This document shows positions 8,897-15,579 of a DNA stretch of 34,686 nt, in pieces. The notes beneath the pieces were generated by a model that saw nothing but the letters and a program-made list of their open reading frames with translations, had not been told where the DNA came from and did no database searches. Origin of the DNA: JAUSFM01 sp964343705 (GTDB lineage: Archaea > Nanobdellota > Nanobdellia > Woesearchaeales > UBA12501); contig CAYFJX010000012.1 of NCBI GenBank assembly GCA_964343705.1, positions 1-34,686 on the forward strand, in the 5' to 3' direction. Every line of letters begins with the position of its first letter. The first letter of the stretch is position 1. The translations under genes and the position numbers were made by a program.

Positions 8897-9058
8897 TCAC
8901 AAAAATGCTGCCAGCATGGTATTTTGCGTTTTAGCAACCTTGAATGTAGCTGGTTTTATTTTGCGTATTGAACTGTAATGAATAACTGTTTCCTTTAAAT
9001 CATCAAAGTCTGTTAGTTTAGTATTATCCTTTGCTGCAGCCTTGATCTTAGCACTCAT
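8897..9058 (-). CDS. Small 53-residue hypothetical protein
   Basis: This short frame begins MSAKIKAAAKDNTKLTDFDD and ends NTMLAAFL before TGA. Three things support it as a real gene. A TATA box (CTTTATAAAT) lies about 42 nt upstream; a GAGGTGAT ribosome-binding site lies about 7 nt before this ATG; and it precedes the antiporter gene by only 24 nt. A second in-frame ATG three codons earlier (9067) would leave the Shine-Dalgarno sequence too close. The protein is basic and has no recognisable motif. It may be a cofactor of the antiporter operon or simply a leader ORF. Confidence 0.5.
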   Translation of the reverse strand: MSAKIKAAAKDNTKLTDFDDLKETVIHYSSIRKIKPATFKVAKTQNTMLAAFL

Positions 9059-9094
9059 GAAGAGCATCACCTCACAGGTTATAGTACCAAAACC

Positions 9095-9104
9095 ATTTAT
9101 AAAG
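9095..9104 (-). promoter_or_regulatory. TATA box of the small ORF/antiporter/YhbY operon
   Basis: CTTTATAAAT on the minus strand predicts a start near 9074, giving a ~16-nt leader with a GAGGTGAT site. Confidence 0.6.
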
Positions 9105-9141
9105 TTTGTTGTATTTGCACCACTCTTTTTATTGTCTTTCT

Positions 9142-9257
9142 GAGAGGTAGTGCTGCCTTGGAGTCCTTTTCGGAAAATGACCGATTCATGCAGGTCATTT
9201 TCCGTTTAAACTGCCCGCTGGATTGCGGGCAGTTCCTGCTCCGCAGCACTACTTCTC
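9142..9257. repeat. Cloverleaf-like nested inverted-repeat element
   Basis: Three inverted repeats nest inside 116 nt. The outer arms 9142-9156 and 9243-9257 pair over 15 positions with one G-T wobble. Inside are a perfect 12-bp hairpin (9171-9182 with 9193-9204, 10-nt loop) and a perfect 8-bp GC-rich hairpin (9211-9218 with 9225-9232, 6-nt loop). The result is a three-way junction in RNA or single-stranded DNA. It is more GC-rich than its flanks and lies between two divergent promoters. It could be a miniature mobile element, a REP-type repeat or a structured RNA; the sequence alone does not decide. Confidence 0.7.
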
Positions 9258-9276
9258 CTGCACAAAAAAACACCCA

Positions 9277-9288
9277 ATATTTATTAAT
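9277..9288 (+). promoter_or_regulatory. TATA box of the YdeI-family gene
   Basis: AATATTTATTAA is centred 28 nt before the ATG at 9310, indicating a leaderless start there and ruling out longer upstream in-frame starts that run into the inverted-repeat element. Confidence 0.6.
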
Positions 9289-9309
9289 CGCCATTGCTCA
9301 AATACACAT

Positions 9310-9873
9310 ATGGAACCTCCAACACCCAATACGCAACCTGCCAACAGAAAAGAATGGCGAGCCTGGCTCAGAAAGAATCATGCCAAAGAAAAAAAAGTCT
9401 ATCTGATAATGTGGAAAAGACACACTGGCAAACCAGCACCCAACCACAGGGAATCAATGGAAGAAGCTATTTGTTATGGTTGGATTGACACCATTGTAAA
9501 ACGAATTGATGATGATAGGTACACACGCTGTTTTGTACGGAGAAATAAAAAAAGCAGGTGGAGTAATGCAACACAAGGCTATGCACGCGACCTTATCAAA
9601 AAAGGAAAAATGACACGTGCAGGCTTGCATGCATACAAACAAGGTCTTAAATTTCCAGTTATTGACCATGGACTTCCAAAAAATCCTGATGTACCAGAAT
9701 CCTTGGCAAAAGCATTGGAAAAGAACAAAATTGCAAAAAAGAATTTCCACAACTTTGCGCCGTCATACAGGAGATTCTATATTTACTGGATTGAAAACGC
9801 AAAACGGCCAGAAACAAAAGATAGGAGAATTAAGGAAGTAGTAAAAAGAGCAAAAGAAAATAGAAAGCAGTAA
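9310..9873 (+). CDS. YdeI/OmpD-associated family protein
   Basis: The 187-residue protein matches the YdeI family. It has a leading NRKEWRAWLRKNHAKEKKVYL segment, then MEEAICYGWIDTIVKRID, the most conserved family block, followed by RFxxRKxxSxWS-like FVRRNKKSRWS and a DLIKKGKMTRAG helix. The C-terminal part (LEKNKIAKKNFHNFAPSYRRFYIYWIENAKRPETKDRRI) fits the helical YdeI repeat. Members are widespread in bacteria; some are linked to envelope stress or peptide resistance, but the molecular function is not established. In an archaeon this may be a horizontally acquired gene. The start is chosen from the TATA box spacing. The gene ends 6 nt before the converging 9880 gene. Confidence 0.85.
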   Translation: MEPPTPNTQPANRKEWRAWLRKNHAKEKKVYLIMWKRHTGKPAPNHRESMEEAICYGWIDTIVKRIDDDRYTRCFVRRNKKSRWSNATQGYARDLIKKGKMTRAGLHAYKQGLKFPVIDHGLPKNPDVPESLAKALEKNKIAKKNFHNFAPSYRRFYIYWIENAKRPETKDRRIKEVVKRAKENRKQ

Positions 9874-9879
9874 AAAAAA

Positions 9880-11397
9880 TTATTCTACTTTGTCTTGGAA
9901 CCAAGGTGTTGTTTCTGCAATTGCTCGGTCTGCATCATCAACCATTGATAACTGACGCATTGCTTCGCCACCAACACGTCCACCAATACGGAGCACCAAG
10001 AGTTTTCCAGATACATCCTCATCCACAGTTGCATAACCATGAGGAACAAAGGGTTTGATATATGCAGAGTCTCCTGGGTTGAGCAGTTCAGTCCTAACTT
10101 CCTCAACTCCGTCAGTCAGTGATCGACTTCGTACTTGATCCACATACATTAGTTCAACTTGTTCATCCCCTGCATTGTACACATACTGGTGTGAGGGTGC
10201 AACAAGGTCCAAATCTCTCCTATCATCAGAGCTTAGTACAGTAATCTCCAAGCCTTTACTTCCAGGTAGATTTCGTACAGGTGCTAGTTCTACCATCTTG
10301 TATGCTGGACCATCGTCTGTTTCCCCATAATCCCAAGACCGTGCTTCACTGTAAGGATGAATAACTACTTTAGGTTCTGCGACTGGAGGCAATAGGTCGC
10401 GTACATTTACACGGAGTGCTTTTGCAAGCTCTCCTGCATAGTTAAGAACATGACCTTCACTTGTATCACCTTCAAGAACCCAATCAATAGTGCTCTTACT
10501 TTGACCAGATCGTTCAGCAAGTTCAGCAACGGTAACTGATCCAGCATCCATGTAATGCTTCACAAGTGATGCAAATGCTTTTTCTTGTGTTGAAAAGTCA
10601 AGTGCGAACTGTCGAGCAAGATCCCTGCCAATAGCTGCAAACTCAGCCTGCGTATCTCCAGAAATTTTATCTCCATAGGTTAATGCAAGAATAAGCCCAA
10701 GTTCACCATCATCGTTTTTTCGTGTTGCAAAGGTGTGAGGTACAAATGGTGTGATGTACATGCTGTCTCCAGTGTTCATAACTGCAACTTTTTTCTCACC
10801 ACCTTCCATGTAGTAAAAGTTTACTGGTCCAACAAAGTAGGTAAACTGGTGTTCAAAGTGTCCATTGTTCCATTGCGTGTCTGCTAGTTCTGCAGGATCA
10901 TTGGTTTCAACAATGTGTAGTTCTTGAATCCATTCTGGCCTAAACAAGGCAATGTGAGTGGTGATAGTGTCTCGGTAATCATAATAATCAGCAAGTTCCC
11001 CATCGTTGTTGGGTCGTTGCATAACCCTACTGGTTGCTTCTGATTCCTCAGCAAGCATAGTTTTAACACCTGTTGGTGCATCGTCGTGGAGAGGAAAAAG
11101 ATCTCGTTCATTGAGTGGATATGTTTTAACCAATTTTCTTACAAGTTCAGGAGAAAGTGTGGGTCCTTTGGCTGCTGGTGCACCTATTGACATTACTGTT
11201 GCTCTTCCAGTTTCTTCATGGATTCTTTGAAGCATGTCAGTAAGTTTTTCTTGAGAAGGTTCCCCTGCAAGTGCTCTTTCTAGAACTTCAAGGTCAACCC
11301 TTAAATCTTTAGCAGCGTGTTCTGGCCGCCTTTTTAGTCCTTGTAATAATCCAAAAAGATTTGTACCTTGCCGTAATGCATAATTTTTATCACTCAT
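9880..11397 (-). CDS. mpnS: Methylphosphonate synthase / HEPD-like non-haem iron oxygenase, double HTH-cupin
   Basis: The 505-residue protein has two tandem units of a helical (HTH-like) domain plus a cupin barrel, the layout of hydroxyethylphosphonate dioxygenase (HEPD) and methylphosphonate synthase (MpnS). The first cupin has WNNGH (His180), Gln184 four residues on, and ITPFVPH ending at His221. HEPD uses His-Glu-His, with the Glu six residues before the last His; here that position is Ile215 and a Gln is present at +4. That matches the 2-His-1-Gln and Ile pattern I recall for Nitrosopumilus MpnS. The substrate-region motif YYDYRDT is also present. The second cupin (His403/Gln404/His453) lacks the first His and is probably non-catalytic. 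A GGGGGGAT ribosome-binding site precedes the ATG. It is the last gene of the aIF2-alpha/nop10 unit. No PEP mutase is seen nearby, so the reaction is inferred. Confidence 0.75.
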   Translation of the reverse strand: MSDKNYALRQGTNLFGLLQGLKRRPEHAAKDLRVDLEVLERALAGEPSQEKLTDMLQRIHEETGRATVMSIGAPAAKGPTLSPELVRKLVKTYPLNERDLFPLHDDAPTGVKTMLAEESEATSRVMQRPNNDGELADYYDYRDTITTHIALFRPEWIQELHIVETNDPAELADTQWNNGHFEHQFTYFVGPVNFYYMEGGEKKVAVMNTGDSMYITPFVPHTFATRKNDDGELGLILALTYGDKISGDTQAEFAAIGRDLARQFALDFSTQEKAFASLVKHYMDAGSVTVAELAERSGQSKSTIDWVLEGDTSEGHVLNYAGELAKALRVNVRDLLPPVAEPKVVIHPYSEARSWDYGETDDGPAYKMVELAPVRNLPGSKGLEITVLSSDDRRDLDLVAPSHQYVYNAGDEQVELMYVDQVRSRSLTDGVEEVRTELLNPGDSAYIKPFVPHGYATVDEDVSGKLLVLRIGGRVGGEAMRQLSMVDDADRAIAETTPWFQDKVE

Positions 11398-11429
11398 TCA
11401 AATCCCCCCGCAAAATTTGTTATTGATTG

Positions 11430-11591
11430 TTAGTTTTCCTGTTGTTCTTTTGCTTTTCGCCTGTATGCACCCATTCTGTCGTCGACAGAATACTTAGGTG
11501 GTTTTGGATTAAGAGCTTTTCCACCACACGCACACTGTTCTTTCATGGTGTATGCTTTGCATTTCTCACACTGTAAAAGATGACGTGCCAT
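11430..11591 (-). CDS. nop10: Nop10, H/ACA RNP component
   Basis: This 53-residue protein begins MARHLLQCEKCKAYTMKEQC and carries the zinc ribbon CEKC...CACG of archaeal Nop10, followed by the conserved NPKPPKYSVDDRMGAYRRK tail. Nop10 binds Cbf5 and is needed for pseudouridylation guided by H/ACA RNAs; cbf5 itself is in this window at 30218. The ATG at 11591, 4 nt after the aIF2-alpha stop, gives the exact family length; longer in-frame starts would lie inside aIF2-alpha. Confidence 0.95.
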   Translation of the reverse strand: MARHLLQCEKCKAYTMKEQCACGGKALNPKPPKYSVDDRMGAYRRKAKEQQEN

Positions 11592-11595
11592 GGTA

Positions 11596-12393
11596 TTATA
11601 ATGCTGTTTTTTCTTTTTTCTCGCCAAGACGTGTGAACTCTGCCTCGCCATCATGCTCTTCAATAAATTCAGTAATAAAATTGGTAAACTTTTCCAGAAT
11701 TTTTTCTGCTGTTTTGTAATCCTCTGATTTTACAAGGATGTTATAATTGCCTGCACCAGCATAGGTGACAGTGACAAATTCATCTTCTGCTTTTTTGAAT
11801 GCATCTTTGATAATGCCCACACCATTTTCATCATAGACAGTGATTGCGAACTTTCCTGAAAGAGCAACCTCAGGTGGTTTAATCCGTTGTTTGATTAAGA
11901 AGTCAAGTTTTTCTGTAAGCTTTTTATCAAGACCTAGCTTGTCAAGAGTGAACTCTCCTGTTGCAACATCTTCAAAGCAAGTGTAGATAAGATCATATTG
12001 TTCAAATACTTTTTTACTGACAGTGTCATACAATTTTTCAAGGGTTGTTTTGAGTTCTTTTGCTGCAAAGCTAATGATTTTTTCAGCAAGCATTTCTTGC
12101 TTGATTTGTGTGTTCATGTTACGCTTTTGGCTTTCAGTGACTCGCCGCAAGCTCAGATCAATGTGACCACGCTCACGGTTAATCCGTAGAACCTTACAAA
12201 TGACCTTTTTTCCTTCTTTTACATAGTCTCTGATGTTACGAATACGTCCAGGTGAGACTTCAGAAATGTGAATAATACCTGTTCTGCCACCAAAGTGGTC
12301 CAGGGTGATAAAAACACTGTTATATTGGACACTGGTGACTGTACACATCACAATTTCTGATTCTTCAGGAAAGCCTGTTTTGTTGTATAACAT
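11596..12393 (-). CDS. eif2a: Translation initiation factor aIF2, alpha subunit
   Basis: This 265-residue protein has an N-terminal S1/OB domain (SEIVMCTVTSVQYNSVFI ... GIIHISEVSPGRIRNIRDYV), a helical middle domain and a C-terminal alpha-beta domain (FAITVYDENGVGIIKDAF ... VTYAGAGNYNILV), as in archaeal aIF2-alpha of about 266 residues. It forms the aIF2 heterotrimer that delivers initiator tRNA to the small subunit. The start MLYNKTGFPEESE is chosen because a TATA box lies 27 nt upstream; more distal in-frame ATGs would fall at or before the TATA box. It leads a unit with nop10 and the MpnS-like gene. Confidence 0.95.
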   Translation of the reverse strand: MLYNKTGFPEESEIVMCTVTSVQYNSVFITLDHFGGRTGIIHISEVSPGRIRNIRDYVKEGKKVICKVLRINRERGHIDLSLRRVTESQKRNMNTQIKQEMLAEKIISFAAKELKTTLEKLYDTVSKKVFEQYDLIYTCFEDVATGEFTLDKLGLDKKLTEKLDFLIKQRIKPPEVALSGKFAITVYDENGVGIIKDAFKKAEDEFVTVTYAGAGNYNILVKSEDYKTAEKILEKFTNFITEFIEEHDGEAEFTRLGEKKEKTAL

Positions 12394-12415
12394 AGCTAAA
12401 AGGAGACGTAGGGGG

Positions 12416-12424
12416 TTTAAAAAG
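12416..12424 (-). promoter_or_regulatory. TATA box of the aIF2-alpha operon
   Basis: CTTTTTAAA on the minus strand is centred 27 nt upstream of the ATG at 12393. Confidence 0.65.
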
Positions 12425-12486
12425 GTTTGTGTGAAAGAAAGAACAGACAATAGTAACCACGCCACAGGAGTTACAAAATAGAAAGG

Positions 12487-12495
12487 TTTATAAAG
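12487..12495 (+). promoter_or_regulatory. TATA box of the JAMM-protein gene
   Basis: TTTATAAAG is centred 26 nt before the ATG at 12517; a leaderless mRNA is expected. Confidence 0.65.
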
Positions 12496-12516
12496 ACAAA
12501 TTACTTACCACCAAGC

Positions 12517-13419
12517 ATGAAACTCCCTGAATTTGTCAGAAGAATACTCGCTCAGAGGGCTTTGAATAAAGATCTCAAATATAGAGTAAACATGACTCTT
12601 AATGACCAAACAAATTTTGAAATGCAAGGGCCACATTATGATGTTTTTACAGAAAAAAGCAAAGCATTACTAGCTATGAAGGATGCAACCCCTGAAGCAA
12701 TCGAAGCTGCCAAGGCATTAAACATACTACAATTAGAACTTTATGAGACATTAGAAGACCTGACTAGATACCCTGTTGCTGAACATAAACCCCGTATTGA
12801 ACAGCTTCTAGAAGAACAAATTAAAGCAGCAGTAGGCACAGACAATAGAGAAGCATGGGAAGAGTGCAGTACTTACCTAAGAACTGCATCATCCTTACTC
12901 CGACGCCCAAAAATTATTAACACATTCTATGGGTGTGATGAATTACAGCTTGCAGACATGTCTGGTTTCTTTACAAGAGTAAATGAAGTAGGCGGTGTAC
13001 TTAAGACAATTCCAATTACAACTGGCGATCAAAAAGTAGTAGGAATAAACCCTTACCAGAAAGTAGAAGGAACACCAACAACAATTCAATTAGATGGTAA
13101 AGTTGGCAAGGATGAAATCGGACAATGGCACACACACCCCTTAATGGGATTGCCAATCCCAAGTGCTGCAGATCTCTTTTTGACCTCAGGCATGTACATT
13201 AACAATTTGCCCCACCTTATTGCGTGTGAAGATGGACAAGCACGACTCTACGTACACAAATTCCTTATTGCACTAGCATCAGAAGCATTGCAAGAACAAG
13301 CAGTTAAGTATACAAAAGCTGACAGGGCAGAAGAGCTTGGCCGCCATGGCCATCCAGCAACCAGTCCAGAAGTAACACAAGCCATGATGTCAGATCAATT
13401 GATGTACATTGGATTCTAG
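12517..13419 (+). CDS. JAMM/MPN-domain metalloprotease-like protein
   Basis: In this 300-residue protein, residues 1-145 are helical and unassigned. Residues ~150-265 form a JAB/MPN domain: Glu157 (NEVGGVL), His205 and His207 (QWHTHP), Ser216 and Asp219 (PSAAD). The zinc-site pattern E...HxH...SxxD is complete, although the spacer between the second His and Ser is eight residues instead of the usual seven. Such enzymes remove ubiquitin-like modifiers or act as metal-dependent peptidases; no ubiquitin-like or E1 gene is visible in the window, so the substrate is unknown. The gene lies alone between two blocks of translation genes that are normally adjacent. Confidence 0.75.
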   Translation: MKLPEFVRRILAQRALNKDLKYRVNMTLNDQTNFEMQGPHYDVFTEKSKALLAMKDATPEAIEAAKALNILQLELYETLEDLTRYPVAEHKPRIEQLLEEQIKAAVGTDNREAWEECSTYLRTASSLLRRPKIINTFYGCDELQLADMSGFFTRVNEVGGVLKTIPITTGDQKVVGINPYQKVEGTPTTIQLDGKVGKDEIGQWHTHPLMGLPIPSAADLFLTSGMYINNLPHLIACEDGQARLYVHKFLIALASEALQEQAVKYTKADRAEELGRHGHPATSPEVTQAMMSDQLMYIGF

Positions 13420-13445
13420 TTACAAGTACTAATTCTCACAAAACC

Positions 13446-13484
13446 TTTAAAAAGTCGTATTGCCATAAAATTCTAAAAAGAGGT
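13446..13484 (+). promoter_or_regulatory. TATA box and Shine-Dalgarno of the carbamoyltransferase gene
   Basis: TTTAAAAAG at 13446-13454 predicts a start near 13476. GAGGT at 13480-13484 sits 5 nt before the ATG at 13490, which is preferred over the in-frame TTG at 13484. Confidence 0.6.
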
Positions 13485-13489
13485 TGATT

Positions 13490-14461
13490 ATGAGCACAGA
13501 GAAAACATCGCATTTCTTGACCCTGTTAGATTTCGACAAGGCGTGGATAGAAGATGTACTCCATAAAGCACTGCAACTCAAACAGAGCCCTGAAAACTAT
13601 TCTAATGCATTGAGGAACAAGACACTAGCAATGGTTTTTATGAAAACCAGCACACGAACACGATGTAGTTTTGAAGCTGGTATGACCCAGCTTGGTGGGC
13701 ATGCTATTTTTCTTGATGTACGATCAACCCAGTTTGGCCTCGGAAAAATAGCTGATGAAACAAAATGTATTGCACGCTATGCAGATGTTATTATGGCACG
13801 TGTGTTTGGACATGAACAAGTTGAAACAATGGCTACAGCAGCTGACGAAAGCACTGGAGGCACTGTTCCCATCATTAATGGTTTGTCAAACACCCATCAC
13901 CCTTGTCAAGCTCTTGCTGACCTCCTTACCATACTTGAGAAAAAAGGTAAAAAAGGTTCATTGAAAGGAGTCACTGTTTCATTCCTAGGAGTAGGAAGTA
14001 ATGTATGCAACTCACTACTTATTGGCTGTGCAAAACTTGGTGCGCGAATAAGAGTTGCCACACCAAAAGGACACGAACCACTTAAGGCAGCAATTGCTGT
14101 TGGGAACAAAACAGGAAACTTGACACTGACCAATAAACCAGAGGAAGCTGTCAAAAACGCTGACGTAGTATACACTGACACCTGGCTTGATATGCAATTC
14201 TTTAAAGAAGGAAAAGTATTGCCTAAATACAAAAAAGAATATGCAAAACAAAAAAAGAAATTCAAACCATACCAAGTAAATATGAAACTTGTTAACAAGT
14301 ATTGCCCCAAAGCAATTATTATGCATGACTTACCTGCACACCGCGGCTATGAAATAAGTGATGATGCAATGGATAGTAAAAACAGTGTTGTGTTTGACCA
14401 GGCAGAGAATAGAATGCACGCTCAAAAGGCATTGATGTTGAAATTGTTGGGTAAGTTTTAA
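13490..14461 (+). CDS. Ornithine carbamoyltransferase homologue with altered substrate site
   Basis: This 323-residue protein is of the aspartate/ornithine carbamoyltransferase family. The carbamoyl-phosphate site is intact: STRTR at 54-58 and HPCQ at 137-140 (the OTC form). The ornithine side is not. The usual DxWxSMG loop reads DTWLDMQ at 230-236, and the HCLP motif, whose Cys contacts ornithine, reads HDLP at 279-282. The rest (AHRGYEI, DQAENRMHAQKAL) is OTC-like. The reaction should still be carbamoyl transfer from carbamoyl phosphate to an amine, but the acceptor may not be ornithine. No other arginine-pathway gene is in the window. It converges on eS27 with a 9-nt gap. Confidence 0.85.
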   Translation: MSTEKTSHFLTLLDFDKAWIEDVLHKALQLKQSPENYSNALRNKTLAMVFMKTSTRTRCSFEAGMTQLGGHAIFLDVRSTQFGLGKIADETKCIARYADVIMARVFGHEQVETMATAADESTGGTVPIINGLSNTHHPCQALADLLTILEKKGKKGSLKGVTVSFLGVGSNVCNSLLIGCAKLGARIRVATPKGHEPLKAAIAVGNKTGNLTLTNKPEEAVKNADVVYTDTWLDMQFFKEGKVLPKYKKEYAKQKKKFKPYQVNMKLVNKYCPKAIIMHDLPAHRGYEISDDAMDSKNSVVFDQAENRMHAQKALMLKLLGKF

Positions 14462-14470
14462 AAGAAAAAA

Positions 14471-14656
14471 TTATTCAAGAACTTCTAGAATTCTTGCTTT
14501 AATCCGTGCTTTGCCACCTGATGGTTCTGCAACAACTTTGCCACAAACTAGGCAGTTAACATTGGTGCCTGACTTGCCAAAAATAACTTGTTCATTTTTA
14601 CATTTAGGACATCGGATCTTGATGAATTTGCTTGTAGGTTCTTTTATGCTTCTCAT
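14471..14656 (-). CDS. rps27e: Ribosomal protein eS27
   Basis: This 61-residue small-subunit protein has a C4 zinc ribbon (CPKC ... CLVC) and the family sequence FIKIRCPKCKNEQVIFG and GGKARIKARILEVL. It overlaps the end of eL42 by 4 nt (ATGA), indicating translational coupling in the usual archaeal eL42-eS27 pair. Confidence 0.97.
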   Translation of the reverse strand: MRSIKEPTSKFIKIRCPKCKNEQVIFGKSGTNVNCLVCGKVVAEPSGGKARIKARILEVLE

Positions 14657-14961
14657 GTGAATTCAACTCGTTTTGCTCGAATACCTTTTTTCTGCATGTG
14701 TGCTTTTTTACAGGTTGAGCAGGTGTATCGTAAATCTGTTTTCTTAGTTCGCTTCTTACCCGTCATCTTAAACTTGGTTACAGCAGGTTTGGAATAACGT
14801 CCTTTATTACCTGTTCCTCGTGCTAGACCCCTCTTACGCGCACGGTACTTAGAACCATAGCTTAGCGTAGATGCTGCTTTTTTCTTAGATTGAGCTATTT
14901 TATGCTCAGTATGCTCCTTACAATAAGGACAATATCGCTTTTTGGTCTTAGGAAGCTTCAT
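14653..14961 (-). CDS. rpl44e: Ribosomal protein eL42 (L44e)
   Basis: This 102-residue large-subunit protein begins MKLPKTKKRYCPYCKEHTEH and ends with a second cysteine pair (CSTCKKAHMQKKGIRAKRVEF), forming the family zinc site. The basic middle (GSKYRARKRGLARGTGNKGRYSK) contacts rRNA near the E site. It is the first gene of the eL42-eS27 unit and has its own TATA box 28 nt upstream. In many archaea aIF2-alpha and nop10 follow directly; here they are about 2 kb away. Confidence 0.97.
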   Translation of the reverse strand: MKLPKTKKRYCPYCKEHTEHKIAQSKKKAASTLSYGSKYRARKRGLARGTGNKGRYSKPAVTKFKMTGKKRTKKTDLRYTCSTCKKAHMQKKGIRAKRVEFT

Positions 14962-14983
14962 AACACCGCCTGAGAAAGGACTG

Positions 14984-14995
14984 TTTTATATATTT
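14984..14995 (-). promoter_or_regulatory. TATA box of eL42-eS27
   Basis: AAATATATAAAA on the minus strand is centred about 28 nt upstream of the ATG at 14961. Confidence 0.65.
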
Positions 14996-15038
14996 TGCCT
15001 TTTTTAAAGGAGAATATGCTTATAAAGGCCAAGACCGG

Positions 15039-15461
15039 TTAACGCCTTCTTTTCTGTGAGAGAATACGCCTAATAGCCCTTACATCCTTCTGAAGCGCCT
15101 GAATTTCACGTTCTGCCTTACGATTAACCTGATAATCATATCTGGCATTGATTCGGTCTCGCTCAGCCTCTCTGTTCTGGCTCATTAAGATTATTGGAGC
15201 CTGGAGCGCTGCAAGAGTTGACAAGACAAAATTAAGTAGGATAAAGGGGTAGGGATCCCATTGGTTTATGGCAAGGGCGTAGTAGTTAAAAGCCATCCAG
15301 ATTGCCATACAAATAAGAAGTGTGAAGATAAACACCCAGCTACCTGCCCAATTGGTAAGAACATCAGATGCTTTCTGTGCAAAAGTAAGTTCACTTCTCA
15401 GAACAGGGTGCTTTTTATTCTTGTGATTGTAATTACCCCCTTTTTTTGCTTTTACGACCAT
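15039..15461 (-). CDS. DUF1003 membrane protein
   Basis: This 140-residue protein has a basic N-terminal tail, two membrane segments at about residues 35-57 and 70-95 separated by a short loop (NQWDPYPFILLN), and a charged coiled C-terminus (REAERDRINARYDYQVNRKA). The block DPYPFILLNFVLSTLAALQA and the following MSQNRE are the signature of DUF1003. The function is unknown; the conserved part lies at the membrane-cytoplasm boundary. Confidence 0.9.
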   Translation of the reverse strand: MVVKAKKGGNYNHKNKKHPVLRSELTFAQKASDVLTNWAGSWVFIFTLLICMAIWMAFNYYALAINQWDPYPFILLNFVLSTLAALQAPIILMSQNREAERDRINARYDYQVNRKAEREIQALQKDVRAIRRILSQKRRR

Positions 15462-15486
15462 ATCAATACAAAATAAGGCATCTTGG

Positions 15487-15496
15487 ATTTATAAAG
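15487..15496 (-). promoter_or_regulatory. TATA box of the DUF1003 gene
   Basis: CTTTATAAAT on the minus strand is centred about 30 nt upstream of the ATG at 15461. Confidence 0.55.
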
Positions 15497-15504
15497 TTTT
15501 TCTA

Positions 15505-15569
15505 GGTGTTCGCCATGCGCTGTTAGGTATTCGGCAGATGTAATAACCGAAAGGCGAAAACCGAGCACC
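15505..15569. other. Nested hairpin between gins51 and the DUF1003 gene
   Basis: Three levels of pairing are visible: GGTG (15505-15508) with CACC (15566-15569), TTCGCC (15509-15514) with GGCGAA (15553-15558), and TTCGG (15530-15534) with CCGAA (15547-15551). The stretch follows the gins51 stop on the minus strand and precedes the next TATA box, so it may be a 3'-end or processing structure or a degraded repeat. Confidence 0.4.
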
Positions 15570-15579
15570 AAAACCCGCA

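Noticed and set aside
9223..9309. N-terminal extension of the YdeI-family protein
   Set aside because: The TATA box at 9277-9288 lies inside it and places the start at 9310.
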